Shown here in pieces: positions 26,447 through 36,052 of a stretch of 64,000 nt of DNA. Source of the DNA: Mobilicoccus pelagius NBRC 104925 (GTDB lineage: Bacteria > Actinomycetota > Actinomycetes > Actinomycetales > Dermatophilaceae). The notes under the pieces are model-generated. The model worked only from the letters and a program-made list of their open reading frames with translations. It was not told where the DNA came from and ran no database searches. Position numbers and translations under genes: made by a program. The stretch's first letter is position 1. Each line of letters opens with the position of its first letter. The stretch spans positions 62,001 through 126,000 of the forward strand of contig NZ_BAFE01000052.1 of the NCBI RefSeq assembly GCF_000247995.1, read 5' to 3'.

Positions 26447-27774
26447 GCACCCGCCCGAGCGTCACCCGGCCCGGCCCGTGGGCGTTCCCGCAGCCGGAGC
26501 GCCACGAGACGAGTTGCGGGGCCACGCTGCTCACGTTCGATCTGCCGGGACAGCACGTCGTCTCGGTGCAGGTGACGTGCCCGACACCGCTCGACACCGA
26601 GCCCGAGGCGTACGAGGGTGTCGGGTCGATCATGGCCCGCACGCTCGACGAGGGCGCCGGGGGCCGGGACGCCGAGGAGATGGTCGAACTCCTCGAGCGG
26701 ACGGGAATGTCGATGCACGCCGGGGTGGGGGAGCGGGGTCTTGCCGTGGACCTCGACGTGCCCGGGCGGCGTCTGCCGGAGGCGTTGTCGTTGCTCGTCG
26801 ACGTCCTCACCAGGCCGACGCTCGGCAAGGACGAGGTCGCCCGGCAGGTGCGGGCGCGTCTCGCCGAGATCGATCAGGAGGACGCGAATCCCGGGATGCG
26901 GGCGGCGCGCGAGTTCGCGCGTACGTACTACGCGCCCGGCACGCGGGCGTCCCGCCCGACGGCGGGGGCGCGTGAGACCGTCTCGGCGATCACGCCCGAC
27001 GTCGTCCGGGCCCGCCACGCGCAGCTCGGGCCGGTGGGGTCGACGATCGTCGTCGCGGGCGACCTGCGCGGACTCGACGTGCGGGCCCTCGTCGAGGAGG
27101 CGTTCGCGGGATGGTCGGGACCGGCCGCGGCCGCATCGTCCGGCCCGCACGTGCGGGCGGACGACGCGCACCGTCTCGTCGTCGTCGACCGCCCTGGCAG
27201 CGTGCAGAGCGAGTTCCACCTCGGGTGCGCCGGACCGGACCGGCGAGTCGAGGGCGGCTGGGCGCCGTTCCCGGTCGTCGCGTACCTGCTCGGCGGGTCC
27301 CCGCACGCCCGGCTCGACGCGGTGCTGCGGGAGGACAAGGGCTTCACGTACGGGATGCGGTCGATGGCCCGGCCTCGGAGCGGCAGCGGGTTGTTCATGA
27401 CGACGGGGTCGGTGCGCACGGAGGTCACCGCGGAAGCGCTCGACCTCACCCTGTCGATCCTCGACGCCCCCGCGGCGGAGGGCTTCACGGCGACGGAGAC
27501 GACCGCCGGTGTCGACTACCTCTCGCTCACCGCGCCGGGCCGGTTCGCGACGGCGGACGTCGTCGCCTCCGAGGCCGCCGCGCGGGCGCTGGACGGGCTC
27601 GGCACCGAGCACACCTCGGAGGTCCTCGCCGACACCCTCACGCTCACGCCGGAACGTCTCACCGAGGCCTACCGCACCCACGTCGACCGCCGGTGGACGG
27701 TGGTGATCGTCGGTGACGCCTCGGTCGTCGTCCCCACCCTCACGACCGATCTGCCCGTGCAGGTCGTGAGCTGA
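26443..27774 (+). CDS. M16 peptidase, non-catalytic partner subunit
   Basis: The 443-residue protein has the M16 fold but no HxxEH where the catalytic subunit has it (the segment reads YEGVGSIMARTLDEG). Conserved late elements include FTYGMRSMARPRSGSGLF. Such inactive partners complete the substrate chamber of two-chain M16B peptidases. The ATG overlaps the stop of the upstream gene, which fits equal production of both subunits. Confidence 0.9.
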   Translation: MSTRPSVTRPGPWAFPQPERHETSCGATLLTFDLPGQHVVSVQVTCPTPLDTEPEAYEGVGSIMARTLDEGAGGRDAEEMVELLERTGMSMHAGVGERGLAVDLDVPGRRLPEALSLLVDVLTRPTLGKDEVARQVRARLAEIDQEDANPGMRAAREFARTYYAPGTRASRPTAGARETVSAITPDVVRARHAQLGPVGSTIVVAGDLRGLDVRALVEEAFAGWSGPAAAASSGPHVRADDAHRLVVVDRPGSVQSEFHLGCAGPDRRVEGGWAPFPVVAYLLGGSPHARLDAVLREDKGFTYGMRSMARPRSGSGLFMTTGSVRTEVTAEALDLTLSILDAPAAEGFTATETTAGVDYLSLTAPGRFATADVVASEAAARALDGLGTEHTSEVLADTLTLTPERLTEAYRTHVDRRWTVVIVGDASVVVPTLTTDLPVQVVS

Positions 27775-27834
27775 GGTCACGCCGCGGTCGGGCCGGGACG
27801 TCGTCGACCCGCGGAGGGCGGGCGGTACGACGAC

Positions 27835-27865
27835 GGCGCCCCTCACGTCGGACGTGAGGGGCGCC
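27835..27865. terminator. Terminator between M16 operon and hisN
   Basis: GGCGCCCCTCACGTC is followed after one base by its reverse complement; the effective stem is about 12-13 bp with a small loop. It separates convergent genes and can serve both. Confidence 0.8.
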
Positions 27866-27910
27866 GCGGTGTCGTCGGTGGACCACCGTGCGCGGCAAGG
27901 CGGTTCGGAC

Positions 27911-28702
27911 TCAGGCGGTGCGAGGACACAGACGCTCGAGGACCTCGTCGTGGAGGAGACCGTTGGTGGCGACGGCGCCCGCACCCCAGGGGCCGTCCTC
28001 GCCCTCCAACGAGGTGAACCGGCCGCCGGCCTCGGTGACGATCGGCACGAGCGCGGCCATGTCGTACACCTCGAGCTGCGGTTCGGCGGCGATGTCGACG
28101 GCACCCTCGGCGACGAGCATGTACGACCAGAAGTCGCCGTACGCGCGGGTGCGCCACACCTCCTCGCCGAGGTCGAGGAACTGGTCACGCAACCCGGCCT
28201 CGGTCCACTCCGATATCTCCGAGTGGGAGAGCGACGCGTCGGCCACCGACGAGACCGAGGAGACGCGCATCCGCTTCGCTCCCGCGAGGGAACGGCCCGT
28301 CCAGGCGCCGGTGCCCTTCGCCGCCCACCATCGCCGGTTGAGCGCCGGGGCGCTCACGAGACCGATGACGACCTCGTCGTCCTCGACGAGCGCCATGAGC
28401 GTCGCCCACACGGGGACGCCACGGACGTAGTTCTTCGTGCCGTCGATCGGGTCGATGATCCACTTGCGGTTGCCGTGGCCGGTGGTGCCGCCCTCCTCGC
28501 CCTGCACCGCGTCGCGAGAACGGGCGCGCTTGAGGTAGGACCGGATGAGGTCCTCGGCGTCCTTGTCGGCGTCGCTCACCGGGGTGAGGTCGGGCTTGGT
28601 CTCGACGACGAGGTCCTCGGCCTGATAGCGCGCCATCGTGATGCGTTCGACGGAATCGGCGAGGACGTGGGCGAGACGGAGATCGTCGGTGTAATCGGGC
28701 AC
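27911..28702 (-). CDS. hisN: Histidinol-phosphatase, inositol monophosphatase family
   Basis: The 263-residue enzyme has the metal-binding WIIDPIDGTKNYVRG motif, an upstream GEEGG acid cluster and a late EPQLEVYDMAALVPIV segment. The Leu-Glu-Val-Tyr-Asp version of the final motif is typical of actinobacterial HisN rather than of inositol monophosphatase (WD). It removes phosphate from histidinol phosphate in histidine biosynthesis. No other his gene is nearby, which is common for hisN. Substrate choice within the family is inferred. Confidence 0.85.
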   Translation of the reverse strand: MPDYTDDLRLAHVLADSVERITMARYQAEDLVVETKPDLTPVSDADKDAEDLIRSYLKRARSRDAVQGEEGGTTGHGNRKWIIDPIDGTKNYVRGVPVWATLMALVEDDEVVIGLVSAPALNRRWWAAKGTGAWTGRSLAGAKRMRVSSVSSVADASLSHSEISEWTEAGLRDQFLDLGEEVWRTRAYGDFWSYMLVAEGAVDIAAEPQLEVYDMAALVPIVTEAGGRFTSLEGEDGPWGAGAVATNGLLHDEVLERLCPRTA

Positions 28703-28875
28703 GACGACACGCTATCGCCCGAACCGCGGGTACGGGGCGCAGGCCTCACTCGGCGGTGTCCGTGTTGCCGTGGGGCGAGGCGTTCCTCGGGGTCCGAGAC
28801 GCCGTGCCGACACCCGCCCCGTCTCCTCGCGCAGAGGGTGGGGCGGGGGGCGGGGGGCGGTCCTTCGGGGGCCCT

Positions 28876-28913
28876 GGTCAGTCCTCGGGGTCCCGGTCAG
28901 TCCTCGGGGTCCT
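28876..28913 (+). repeat. 19-bp tandem duplication at the 3' end of the PPK2 gene
   Basis: GGTCAGTCCTCGGGGTCC occurs at 28876-28893 and 28895-28912. The second copy contains the PPK2 stop codon and last codons, so the duplication copied the gene's end. Confidence 0.8.
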
Positions 28914-29733
28914 CGTAGGGGCTGTGGGCCTCCTCGCCGACGGTGGAGGCGTGGTCGGGGACCTCGAGCTGCAGCGACCGGTCGGTACGCTGGTATCCCG
29001 TCGACGGTGGACGCTTGGGCAGCTTGAGCTTGGGCTGCTCGATGTGCTCGTAGGGCACCGAGTGGAGGAGGTGGGCGATCATGTTGATCCGTGCCGCCCG
29101 CTTGTCGTCGCTCTCGACGACGTTCCACCGCGCCTCGGGGATGTCGGTGTGGACGAACATGTCGTCCTTCGCGCGGCTGTACTCCTCCCAGCGCGTGAGG
29201 GATTCGAGGTCGGTGGGCGAAAGCTTCCAGCGGCGCATCGGGTCGGTGAGGCGCGACTCGAACCGCTTGAGCTGCTCGTGGTCGCTCACCGAGAACCAGT
29301 ACTTTCGCAGCATGATTCCGTCCTCGATGAGCATCCGCTCGAAGATGGGGGTCTGGCGGAGGAACCGGCGGTACTCCTCCGCGGAGCAGTAGCCCATGAC
29401 CCGCTCGACGCCGGCGCGGTTGTACCAGGAACGATCGAACAGGCGGATCTCACCGGCGGCGGGAAGGTGCTCGACGTACCGCTGGAAGTACCACTGCGTC
29501 TTCTGTCGCTCCGTCGGTGCCGGCAGCGCGACGATCTGGGCGGCGCGGGGGTTGAGGTACTCACTCACCCGCTTGATCGCGCCGCCCTTGCCGGCCGCGT
29601 CACGACCTTCGAATATGACGACGAGCCGCTGCCCGGTCTCCTTGATCCACTGCTGCATGTCGACGAGTTCCTGCTGCAGCCGGAGCAGTTCGGCCTCGTA
29701 GACGCCCTTCTTCATCTTCTTTTGTGAACCCAT
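28897..29733 (-). CDS. ppk2: PPK2 family polyphosphate kinase
   Basis: The 278-residue protein contains Walker A GRDAAGKGGAI, the PPK2 motif RSWYNRAGVERVMG and the lid region DPMRRWKLSPTDLES. PPK2 enzymes transfer phosphate between polyphosphate and nucleoside di- or monophosphates. Length and a single domain fit a class I/III-like enzyme; which nucleotide it prefers cannot be told. The first 10 residues are Lys-rich. The C-terminus is acidic. Confidence 0.93.
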   Translation of the reverse strand: MGSQKKMKKGVYEAELLRLQQELVDMQQWIKETGQRLVVIFEGRDAAGKGGAIKRVSEYLNPRAAQIVALPAPTERQKTQWYFQRYVEHLPAAGEIRLFDRSWYNRAGVERVMGYCSAEEYRRFLRQTPIFERMLIEDGIMLRKYWFSVSDHEQLKRFESRLTDPMRRWKLSPTDLESLTRWEEYSRAKDDMFVHTDIPEARWNVVESDDKRAARINMIAHLLHSVPYEHIEQPKLKLPKRPPSTGYQRTDRSLQLEVPDHASTVGEEAHSPYEDPED

Positions 29734-29788
29734 CCTCCGATGATGTCACTCCCGCTTCCGGGTGCCCCTCGGCCGGACGACGGATCCT

Positions 29789-29844
29789 GGGCCGGTCCGC
29801 GGCACCGCACCTCGCGGTCGCCCCGCGGGGAGGCGGACCGGCCC
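29789..29844 (-). terminator. Long-range hairpin downstream of rsgA
   Basis: GGGCCGGTCCGC pairs with GCGGACCGGCCC, enclosing a smaller CCCCGCGGGG palindrome. It lies about 20 bases after the rsgA stop. Confidence 0.6.
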
Positions 29845-29864
29845 CGGGCAGGGGACGCCCGGGG

Positions 29865-30962
29865 TCAGGCGTCGGGGCGGTCGTGCTCGCGGGGTTCGGT
29901 GCGGGCACGGAGGAGGCGCCGCAACGAGTCGAGTCGTGCCGGCCCCGCGGGCCCGGCCTGCCCGGAGGCCACCCAGGCATCGAGCCCGCACTCCTCCTCG
30001 TCGTGGCTGCAGCCGCGGGGGCAACCGTCGAGTCCACCGGCGAGCTCGGAGAAGTGGGTGACGATGCGGTCGGGGTCGATGTGCGCGAGCCCGAACGAGC
30101 GGACTCCGGGGGTGTCGACGATCCAGCCGCGTCGGCCCTCGTCGTCCACCGGCAGCTCGAGCGCGATCGCCGAGGTCGACGTGTGGCGTCCGCGACCCGT
30201 GACGTCGTTGACGTGGCCGGTCGCGCGGTCCGCGTCGGGGACGAGGGCATTGACGAGGGTGGACTTGCCGACCCCGGAGTGGCCGACGAGCACGCTCACC
30301 CGCCCGGTGAGCAGCTCGCGCACCTCCTCGACACCGACGATGCGGTGGCGCCCGAGGTGGGTGGTGTCCGAGGCGTCGTCGGGAACGACGTCGTCGTCGG
30401 CGAAGGACGTGACGACGACGGGGACATCGAGCGGCCGGTACATGTCGAGCACGTCCGGCGGGTTCTCCGGGTCGATGCGGTCGGCCTTCGTGAGGACGAG
30501 GAGCGGGGTGAGGCCCGCGTCATAGGCCGCGACGAGGCAGCGGTCGATCATGCGCGGTCGTGGCTCGGGGTCGGCGAGGGCGGTGACGACGACGAGCTGG
30601 TCGGCGTTGGCGACGATGACCCGCTCGACGGGGTCGGTGTCGTCGGCCGTGCGTCGCAGGACGGAGCGTCGGGGCTCGATGCGGACGATGCGGGCGAGCC
30701 GGTCGGGGCCGCCGCGGATGTCGCCGACGAGCGCGACGTCGTCGCCGACGACGGCGGCCTTGCGGCCGAGTTCGCGTGCGCGCATCGCGATGACGAGGTG
30801 GCCCTCGACACGGACGGTGTAGCGCCCGCGGTCGACGGTGATGACGGTGCCGATCACCGCGTCCTCGTGGCGGGGCCGTTCCTTGGTGCGGGGGCGGGAG
30901 CCGCGGCGTCCGGGGCGGACGCGGACGTCGCTCTCGTCGTAGCGGTCGGCGAGACGGCTCAC
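29865..30962 (-). CDS. rsgA: Ribosome small-subunit-dependent GTPase A
   Basis: RsgA aids late 30S maturation. The 365-residue protein has an N-terminal OB fold, then a circularly permuted GTPase: LTKADRI (G4) precedes [14 protein letters not shown] (G1) and DTPGVRSFG (G3). A C-terminal zinc motif reads [12 protein letters not shown]. The GTG start overlaps the aroA stop by four bases (GTGA), so the two are translated as one unit, the same neighbour as in mycobacteria (Rv3227-Rv3228). Confidence 0.93.
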   Translation of the reverse strand: MSRLADRYDESDVRVRPGRRGSRPRTKERPRHEDAVIGTVITVDRGRYTVRVEGHLVIAMRARELGRKAAVVGDDVALVGDIRGGPDRLARIVRIEPRRSVLRRTADDTDPVERVIVANADQLVVVTALADPEPRPRMIDRCLVAAYDAGLTPLLVLTKADRIDPENPPDVLDMYRPLDVPVVVTSFADDDVVPDDASDTTHLGRHRIVGVEEVRELLTGRVSVLVGHSGVGKSTLVNALVPDADRATGHVNDVTGRGRHTSTSAIALELPVDDEGRRGWIVDTPGVRSFGLAHIDPDRIVTHFSELAGGLDGCPRGCSHDEEECGLDAWVASGQAGPAGPARLDSLRRLLRARTEPREHDRPDA

Positions 30963-32251
30963 GCGGGGGCCGTCCCGGCGACCATGGCCTCCCACATGCC
31001 GGGGAAGTCGGGGAGGGTCTTGCCCGTCGTCGCGACGTCCTCGACGAGGACGCCGGGGATGGCGAGCCCGAGGACGGCGGCGGCCATCGCCATGCGGTGG
31101 TCGGCGTACGTGTGGATCGTCGCGGGGCGCGGCGGGCCGGGAACGACGTGCAGGGCGTCCTCGGTGACCTCGACGCGGCCGCCGACCTTCTCGATCTCGC
31201 GGGCGAGGGCGGCGAGCCGATCGGTCTCGTGTCCGCGGAGGTGGGAGATGCCCCGCAGCCAGCTGGGGGAGTCCGCGACGGCGGCGACCGCGGCGACGAC
31301 CGGGGTGAGCTCGCCCGCGTCGTGAAGGTCGACGTCGAGACCGCTCGGGCGGTCGGGGCCGGTGACGGTGAGCCCGTCGCGGTCGAGGGCGACGTCGCCG
31401 CCCATCGCGTCGAAGACGTCGCGGATGTGATCGCCCGCCTGAGTCGTGTGGTGCGGCCAGTCGGGGACGTGGATGCGCCCGCCGGTGACCATCGCGCCGG
31501 CGAGGAACGCGGCGGCGTTGGAGAGGTCGGGTTCGACGACGACGTCGAGGGGGAGGATCGGGCCGGGGTCGACGGTCCACCGGTCGGGTTCGCAGTCGTC
31601 GACGGTGACGCCGGCGTCGCGGAGCGCCTCGACCGTCATGACGACGTGGGGCGCGCTGGGCAGGGGGTCGCCGCGGTGGACGACGGTGACGCCGCGGTCG
31701 AAGCGGGGGGCCGCGAGCAGCAGACCGGAGACGAACTGGGAGCTCGCCGAGGCGTCCATCTCGACGCGGCCGCCGGGGATCTCACCCCGGCCGTGGACGG
31801 TGAACGGCATGCGGCCGTCGCCGTCGTCGCTGATCTCGACGCCGAGGTCGCGCAGGGCGCGCAGGCCGGTCGCGACGGGGCGGGTGCGCGCTCCGGGGTC
31901 GCCGTCGAAGCGCACGGGGCCGTCGGCGAGGGCGGCGACCGGGGGGACGAACCGCATCACGGTGCCGGCGAGGCCGCAGTCGACGTCGACGCCACCGCGG
32001 ATCGGGCCCGGCTCGACGATCCAGTCGCCGTCGGGGGCGTCGATCACCCGGGTGCCGAGAGCCCGCAGCGCGGCGGCCATGAGTTCGGTGTCACGGCTGC
32101 GGAGCGGCAGCCGCAGGCGCGAAGGGCCGTCGGCGAGCGCCGCGAGGACGAGGTAGCGGTTCGTGAGGGACTTGCTGCCCGGCAACCGCACCGTCGCGTC
32201 GACCGGGGTCGGACGCGACGGCGCGGGCCAGGGATCGGGATGGGGAGCCAC
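30959..32251 (-). CDS. aroA: 3-phosphoshikimate 1-carboxyvinyltransferase (EPSP synthase)
   Basis: AroA joins shikimate 3-phosphate and phosphoenolpyruvate in aromatic amino-acid synthesis. The 430-residue protein has [42 protein letters not shown], a central [13 protein letters not shown] and [16 protein letters not shown] near the end. The start is the GTG at 32251, chosen because no ATG occurs between the family N-terminus and the upstream DoxX gene; a GAGG lies 11 bases before it. It is 20 bp from the DoxX gene and overlaps rsgA. Confidence 0.94.
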   Translation of the reverse strand: MAPHPDPWPAPSRPTPVDATVRLPGSKSLTNRYLVLAALADGPSRLRLPLRSRDTELMAAALRALGTRVIDAPDGDWIVEPGPIRGGVDVDCGLAGTVMRFVPPVAALADGPVRFDGDPGARTRPVATGLRALRDLGVEISDDGDGRMPFTVHGRGEIPGGRVEMDASASSQFVSGLLLAAPRFDRGVTVVHRGDPLPSAPHVVMTVEALRDAGVTVDDCEPDRWTVDPGPILPLDVVVEPDLSNAAAFLAGAMVTGGRIHVPDWPHHTTQAGDHIRDVFDAMGGDVALDRDGLTVTGPDRPSGLDVDLHDAGELTPVVAAVAAVADSPSWLRGISHLRGHETDRLAALAREIEKVGGRVEVTEDALHVVPGPPRPATIHTYADHRMAMAAAVLGLAIPGVLVEDVATTGKTLPDFPGMWEAMVAGTAPA

Positions 32252-32271
32252 CGGTCGGGAGACCTCGTCGA

Positions 32272-32754
32272 TCAGGAGACGGCGAGCTTGGCCTGCGCCT
32301 TGGCGAGGCGGGCCTCGCGGCGGGCGCTCTTGGCGACGTTCTGTGCGCGCCAGGCGAGACCCGGCTTGCCCTCGGTGTCGACCGCGGCGAGCATGACGCC
32401 GCCGAGGAGGCCGAGGTTCTTCATGAACTGGATCTCCTGCATCTTGCGGGCGCCGGGCTCGCGCTCGGTCCAGAACGTGTGGCCGACGAGCGTCGTCGGA
32501 ACGAGGGACGCGGCGAGCATCGTGCTCGCGACGCGCGGCATGCGGCCGGTGGCGAGCATCGCGCCGGAGAGCGCCATGAGGGCACCGTTCGCGCGGACCA
32601 TCATCTCGGGGTCGTTCGGGGTGCCCGCGAGCTCGGAGGCCTTCTCGGTGAGCGGAGCGGCGAGCTCGACGCGGCCGCCCGGGTGACGCAGCGCGTCGAT
32701 CCCTCCGGTGACGAACACGGCAGCGAGCATGGGGCGGGCGAGTCGGCGGATCAT
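32272..32754 (-). CDS. DoxX family membrane protein
   Basis: The 160-residue protein starts [20 protein letters not shown] and has about four hydrophobic segments with a short basic tail. This matches the small DoxX family, members of which have been linked to thiol and oxidative stress; the function of this copy is not known. GAAGGAGA precedes the ATG. It is the first gene of a probable three-gene unit with aroA and rsgA. Confidence 0.83.
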   Translation of the reverse strand: MIRRLARPMLAAVFVTGGIDALRHPGGRVELAAPLTEKASELAGTPNDPEMMVRANGALMALSGAMLATGRMPRVASTMLAASLVPTTLVGHTFWTEREPGARKMQEIQFMKNLGLLGGVMLAAVDTEGKPGLAWRAQNVAKSARREARLAKAQAKLAVS

Positions 32755-33203
32755 CGTGTCTCCTTCGAAGGATCGAGTCGTGGGCGTGTCTCCGCGAGGG
32801 GAGGGCGCCCGCTCCTACCGTAATGGCCGCCGCCGACACCCGCGCGTCGCGGTGGCGGTGCGTCTCGCGCCCGGGGGTGGGCGGGCGGCGAGCGGTGTCG
32901 GAGGCCCCGGCGCCGGCGGGCAGTGGGACACGTCCGTCCGGGGTGGCGATCGCACCCGCAGGGGTGACGGGCCTCACGGTCTTCGTGCGCGACCTCCGTG
33001 CGCGCCCCGCGGACCCGCATCCGCACGGGGAGGGTCGGTGTCCTGGTCGCTGCACGAGGCGCGACGAATCGTGCTCGAGCCCGCGCACCGAGTGGCGCCC
33101 GCGCCCGTGCAGGGGCGACGATCGGGCGACCAGGGCGTCGACGGGAGTCGGCGCGGAGTGCTCGTGAGACGCGACGGCGTGGGCCGTGCGGGACGGAGGA
33201 GCG
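32755..33203. other. Divergent intergenic region, no gene seen
   Basis: This 450-bp region lies between the divergent DoxX and SRAP genes. On the minus strand a TACGGT (32815-32820) may be the -10 of the DoxX unit. I find no supported coding sequence or RNA. Confidence 0.5.
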
Positions 33204-34055
33204 ATGTGCGGCAGATACGCCTCGTCGGCGAGCAACGCCGATCTGCTCGAGGAGTTCGACGTCGCACTCGACCGGACCGACGCGCCCGTCCGGTCGATCC
33301 TCGCGGCACCGCAGGACCCGCCCGCGGGCACGGCCGACCACAACATCGCCCCGAGCAAGAACGTCCGGGTCGTCCTCGAGCGTCCGCCGCGTCCTGAGGA
33401 GGGCGTCGACGGCGACGACGAGGCGTCGGAGGAGCCCGTACGTCAGTTGCGGCTGCTCACGTGGGGTCTCGTCCCCTCGTGGTCGAAGGATCCCTCCGTC
33501 GGCTCCCGGATGTTCAACGCCCGCGCCGAAACCGTGCTCGAGAAGCCCGCGTTCCGCGCCGCCGGGCTCCGTCGGCGTGCGCTCGTCCCCGCTGACGGCT
33601 GGTACGAGTGGCAGCGGAGTCCCACGGTGACGGTGCGGGGAAAGCCGCGTCGGCAGCCGTTCTTCATCCACCGGGGCGACGACGTGCCGCTCGCCTTCGC
33701 CGGGCTCTACGAGTTCTGGAAGGACCCGGCGGGCGATCCCGCCGACCCGAGGACGTGGCTCGCGAGCGTCTCCATCGTCACGACGGCCGCCGAACCGGGG
33801 CTCGACCGCGTCCACGACCGGCAACCGCTCGTCCTCGAACCGGAGGACTGGGGGCGTTGGCTCGACCCACGCGTCGACGACCGCGACGAGATCGCCGCGA
33901 TGCTCGCGTTCGCCCGGCCCGGCCGCTTCGAGGCCCGCCCCGTGGGTCGGGCCGTCGGCTCCTCCCGCGTCAACGGTCCCGATCTGCGCATCCCGGCGCC
34001 CGTCGAGGAGCTCGAGGGTGTCGTCGACCCGACGACCGGCGAGATCATCGGCTGA
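33204..34055 (+). CDS. SRAP/YedK (HMCES-like) abasic-site DNA-protein crosslink protein
   Basis: The start at 33204 yields MCGRY; after Met removal Cys is residue 1, the nucleophile that forms the stable crosslink with abasic sites in single-stranded DNA. The other active-site parts are present: FNARAET (Asn), GWYEW (Glu) and HDRQPLVL (His). An in-frame GTG 18 bases upstream is rejected because it would bury the Cys. GGAGGA precedes the ATG. The 283-residue length is typical. An acidic loop ([13 protein letters not shown]) is inserted before LRLLTWGL. Confidence 0.94.
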   Translation: MCGRYASSASNADLLEEFDVALDRTDAPVRSILAAPQDPPAGTADHNIAPSKNVRVVLERPPRPEEGVDGDDEASEEPVRQLRLLTWGLVPSWSKDPSVGSRMFNARAETVLEKPAFRAAGLRRRALVPADGWYEWQRSPTVTVRGKPRRQPFFIHRGDDVPLAFAGLYEFWKDPAGDPADPRTWLASVSIVTTAAEPGLDRVHDRQPLVLEPEDWGRWLDPRVDDRDEIAAMLAFARPGRFEARPVGRAVGSSRVNGPDLRIPAPVEELEGVVDPTTGEIIG

Positions 34056-34174
34056 CCCCCGCGGTCGGGCCGCCCCTTCCGTGCAGCTCCGGTGGCGACA
34101 CACCACCGCGGGGCGAGGGGTGTGGTCGTGCAGCCGCGGGTCCGGCGCCGCCGGCCGGGATCCGTGCGGCGGCG

Positions 34175-34201
34175 GGAATGGACGGCGGCCCCGATGTCGT
34201 T
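34175..34201 (+). promoter_or_regulatory. SigR/SigH-type autoregulatory promoter
   Basis: GGGAAT (34174-34179) is followed, after 19 bases, by GTT (34199-34201). This fits the known SigR/SigH consensus (GGGAAT, 18-19 bases, GTT). It lies 40 bases upstream of the extended sigR start, so the sigma factor probably activates its own gene. Confidence 0.65.
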
Positions 34202-34239
34202 GACCCCGGAGTCCGCACGCCAGGCCCAAGGAGGACAAC

Positions 34240-35073
34240 GTGCTCGTCCAGACCCATCCCGCGCCACCGGAGACCGGCTTCCTCGGTCTCACCGACGCGG
34301 TGGGGACGCGCGGTTTCGACGTCGGGGCTCTATCCTGGAGCGTGATGAACGAGTCGTCCGCCCCACCGGCCCCTCGGCCCACACCCGATCCCCTAGACAC
34401 CGCCCCGACACGCCCCGAGCAGGGTGCCGCCACGACCGCCTCCGGGCGGGACGGCGCCGCGGCCCGCCCCGGCGCCGACGAGCCCGGCATCGACGTCGCC
34501 GCGGAGACCCCGGCGGAACGCGCCGCCCGCTTCGAGCGCGACGCGATGCCCTACCTCGACCAGCTCTACAGTGCGGCGCTGCGCACGACGCGCAACCCCT
34601 CCGACGCCGAGGACCTCGTCCAGGAGACATACGCCAAGGCGTTCGCCGCGTTCCACCAGTACAAGCCGGGCACGAACCTCAAGGCGTGGCTGTACCGGAT
34701 CCTCACGAACACGTACATCAATTCCTACCGCAAGAAGCAGCGGCAGCCGTTGCAGTCCGACGCGGCGGAGGTCGAGGACTACCAACTCGCCCGGGCCGAG
34801 TCGCACAGCTCGACCGGTCTGCGCTCGGCGGAGGTCGAGGCGCTCGACCACCTGCCCGACAGCGACGTGACCCGCGCGCTGGCGCAGCTCGGGGAGGACT
34901 TCCGCCTCGCCGTGTACCTCGCCGACGTCGAGGGCTTCGCCTACAAGGAGATCGCCGAGATCATGGACACGCCGATCGGCACCGTGATGTCGCGTCTCCA
35001 CCGCGGGCGCCGTCAGCTCCGTGAGCTCCTCAACGACTACGCCGCCGAGCGCGGCTACTCGGGGGTGAAGTGA
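34240..35073 (+). CDS. sigR: SigR/SigH-family ECF sigma factor (thiol-oxidative stress)
   Basis: Sigma region 2 spans [33 protein letters not shown], and region 4 contains [22 protein letters not shown]. The following gene is an RsrA-type anti-sigma factor, which fixes the assignment. Two starts are supported. A GTG at 34240 has a strong AAGGAGG five bases upstream and adds 35 residues. An ATG at 34345 sits 8 bases after a TATCCT -10 box and would be leaderless. In Streptomyces a similar extended SigR is made from the stress-induced promoter and is less stable. The N-terminus to residue 90 is Pro/Ala-rich and not part of the sigma core. Confidence 0.92.
   Translation: MLVQTHPAPPETGFLGLTDAVGTRGFDVGALSWSVMNESSAPPAPRPTPDPLDTAPTRPEQGAATTASGRDGAAARPGADEPGIDVAAETPAERAARFERDAMPYLDQLYSAALRTTRNPSDAEDLVQETYAKAFAAFHQYKPGTNLKAWLYRILTNTYINSYRKKQRQPLQSDAAEVEDYQLARAESHSSTGLRSAEVEALDHLPDSDVTRALAQLGEDFRLAVYLADVEGFAYKEIAEIMDTPIGTVMSRLHRGRRQLRELLNDYAAERGYSGVK
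34331..34336 (+). promoter_or_regulatory. -10 box for the short sigR form
   Basis: TATCCT lies 8 bases before ATG 34345 and inside the extended open reading frame. The position suits constitutive, leaderless expression of the short sigma factor. Confidence 0.5.
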
Positions 35074-35354
35074 TGGCCGACGCGGACACCCACCCCACCG
35101 ACTGTTCCGAGGTCCGGCTGCGGGTCTTCGAGTACATCGACGCCGAGATGGACGCGGGGGACTGCGAACGTCTCAAGACGCACCTGGACGAGTGCGGGGC
35201 CTGCATGAGCGAGTACGAGCGTGATCTCGTGCTCAAGGCGCTCGTGCGGCGGTCCTGCGCGTGCCAGCCGGCGCCGCGCACCCTACGCATGCAGATCATG
35301 GCCCGCATCACGACGTTCGGGCTCACCCGCGAGGATGCGCCCCGGGCCGACTGA
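35073..35354 (+). CDS. rsrA: RsrA-type redox-sensing zinc anti-sigma factor
   Basis: The 93-residue protein has the ZAS motif HLDECGAC (H-x3-C-x2-C) and the upstream Cys of HPTDCSEV, giving the RsrA set of zinc ligands. Oxidation forms a disulfide, releases zinc and frees SigR. A Cys pair (RRSCAC) further on is extra. The ATG at 35073 overlaps the sigR stop (TGATG), so synthesis of the two proteins is coupled. Confidence 0.92.
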   Translation: MADADTHPTDCSEVRLRVFEYIDAEMDAGDCERLKTHLDECGACMSEYERDLVLKALVRRSCACQPAPRTLRMQIMARITTFGLTREDAPRAD

Positions 35355-35371
35355 GGTCTCAAGGCTCCACG

Positions 35372-35419
35372 ACGAACGAAGGCCCCGACCACCACAGGGT
35401 GGTCGGGGCCTTCGTTCGT
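35372..35419. terminator. 22-bp perfect-stem terminator
   Basis: ACGAACGAAGGCCCCGACCACC-type stem (35372-35393) pairs fully with 35398-35419 around the loop ACAG. It lies between rsrA and the convergent bL37 gene and can end both. Confidence 0.92.
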
Positions 35420-35427
35420 GCCGACGC

Positions 35428-35502
35428 TCAGGCGTTGGGCTTGCGGCCGTGGTTGGCCTTGTTGCCCTTGCGGGCGCGGCGCTTGCGTGCTCGCTTGCTC
35501 AT
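35428..35502 (-). CDS. Ribosomal protein bL37 (24 aa)
   Basis: The frame reads MSKRARKRRARKGNKANHGR plus KPNA, a 24-residue, Lys/Arg-rich peptide. It matches the actinobacterial small ribosomal protein bL37, also annotated as an AURKAIP1/COX24-domain protein, with KANHGRKPN at its end. GAAGGAG lies eight bases before the ATG. It is too short for most gene finders. Confidence 0.88.
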   Translation of the reverse strand: MSKRARKRRARKGNKANHGRKPNA

Positions 35503-36040
35503 GGTGTGCTCCTTCGAGGCAGTGTCGTGCCGTCGGAGCATCTTCCCACATGCGTCCGGAGGCGCCCAAGCGGCGCGGCGCGAGGGGTGCGTGGCGGTGC
35601 GCCGGGGATGGGGGAGCCCCGTCGCCTCGCGCCGCGGGTCGACGACTCCGAGGGGGAGTGTCCAACATCGTCGAAATGGGTGGAACGGAATGGGTGGAAC
35701 GGGCGCGCGTCCAGGTCACGGAATGGACGTCCGACCTATTCATTGGACTCGGTAAAAGTGGCAAAGAGTGGGCAAATAAAGGCCTGGATGCGTGCTCCGG
35801 ACCTTGCTGGGTGGCTATGTTCAGAGCACTTCGAAGAACCGATGGGGGTCGGTTCTAAGAAGTAAATCTCGATTAGTCATCACCGTCGGCCGCTCCGACG
35901 CTCAGCACGAGAGTCCCTGGGGGAGAGGTGCGGCGGCGAACCACACGGATGGAGTTGATTGCGATGCGTGCCTCCCGTTGCTGGTGGTGGACCCCGTCCT
36001 TCTGAGGGCGGCCCTCCTCTGAATATCGGTATTCCTCGAT
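35503..36040. other. Lower-GC intergenic region with short repeats, no supported gene
   Basis: From about 35690 to 36050 the sequence is clearly richer in A and T than the rest of the window. A 14-bp tandem repeat (AATGGGTGGAACGG, 35675-35702) starts it. A 76-codon open frame (35792-36022) has no Shine-Dalgarno sequence and no family resemblance. The inverted repeat GAATA-TCGG-TATTC (36021-36034) sits just upstream of the next gene's -10 box and could be an operator. I do not recognise a riboswitch. Confidence 0.55.
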
Positions 36041-36046
36041 TACGAT
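36021..36046 (+). promoter_or_regulatory. Probable promoter and operator of the HD-domain pair
   Basis: TACGAT (36041-36046) lies six bases before ATG 36053. The preceding palindrome GAATA-TCGG-TATTC overlaps the expected -35 region, the usual place for a repressor site. The regulator is unknown. Confidence 0.45.
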
Positions 36047-36052
36047 CGGGGA

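Noticed and set aside
35792-36022. 76-codon ORF in the low-GC region
   Set aside because: No Shine-Dalgarno sequence, no recognisable domain, and it ends just before the promoter of the next operon.
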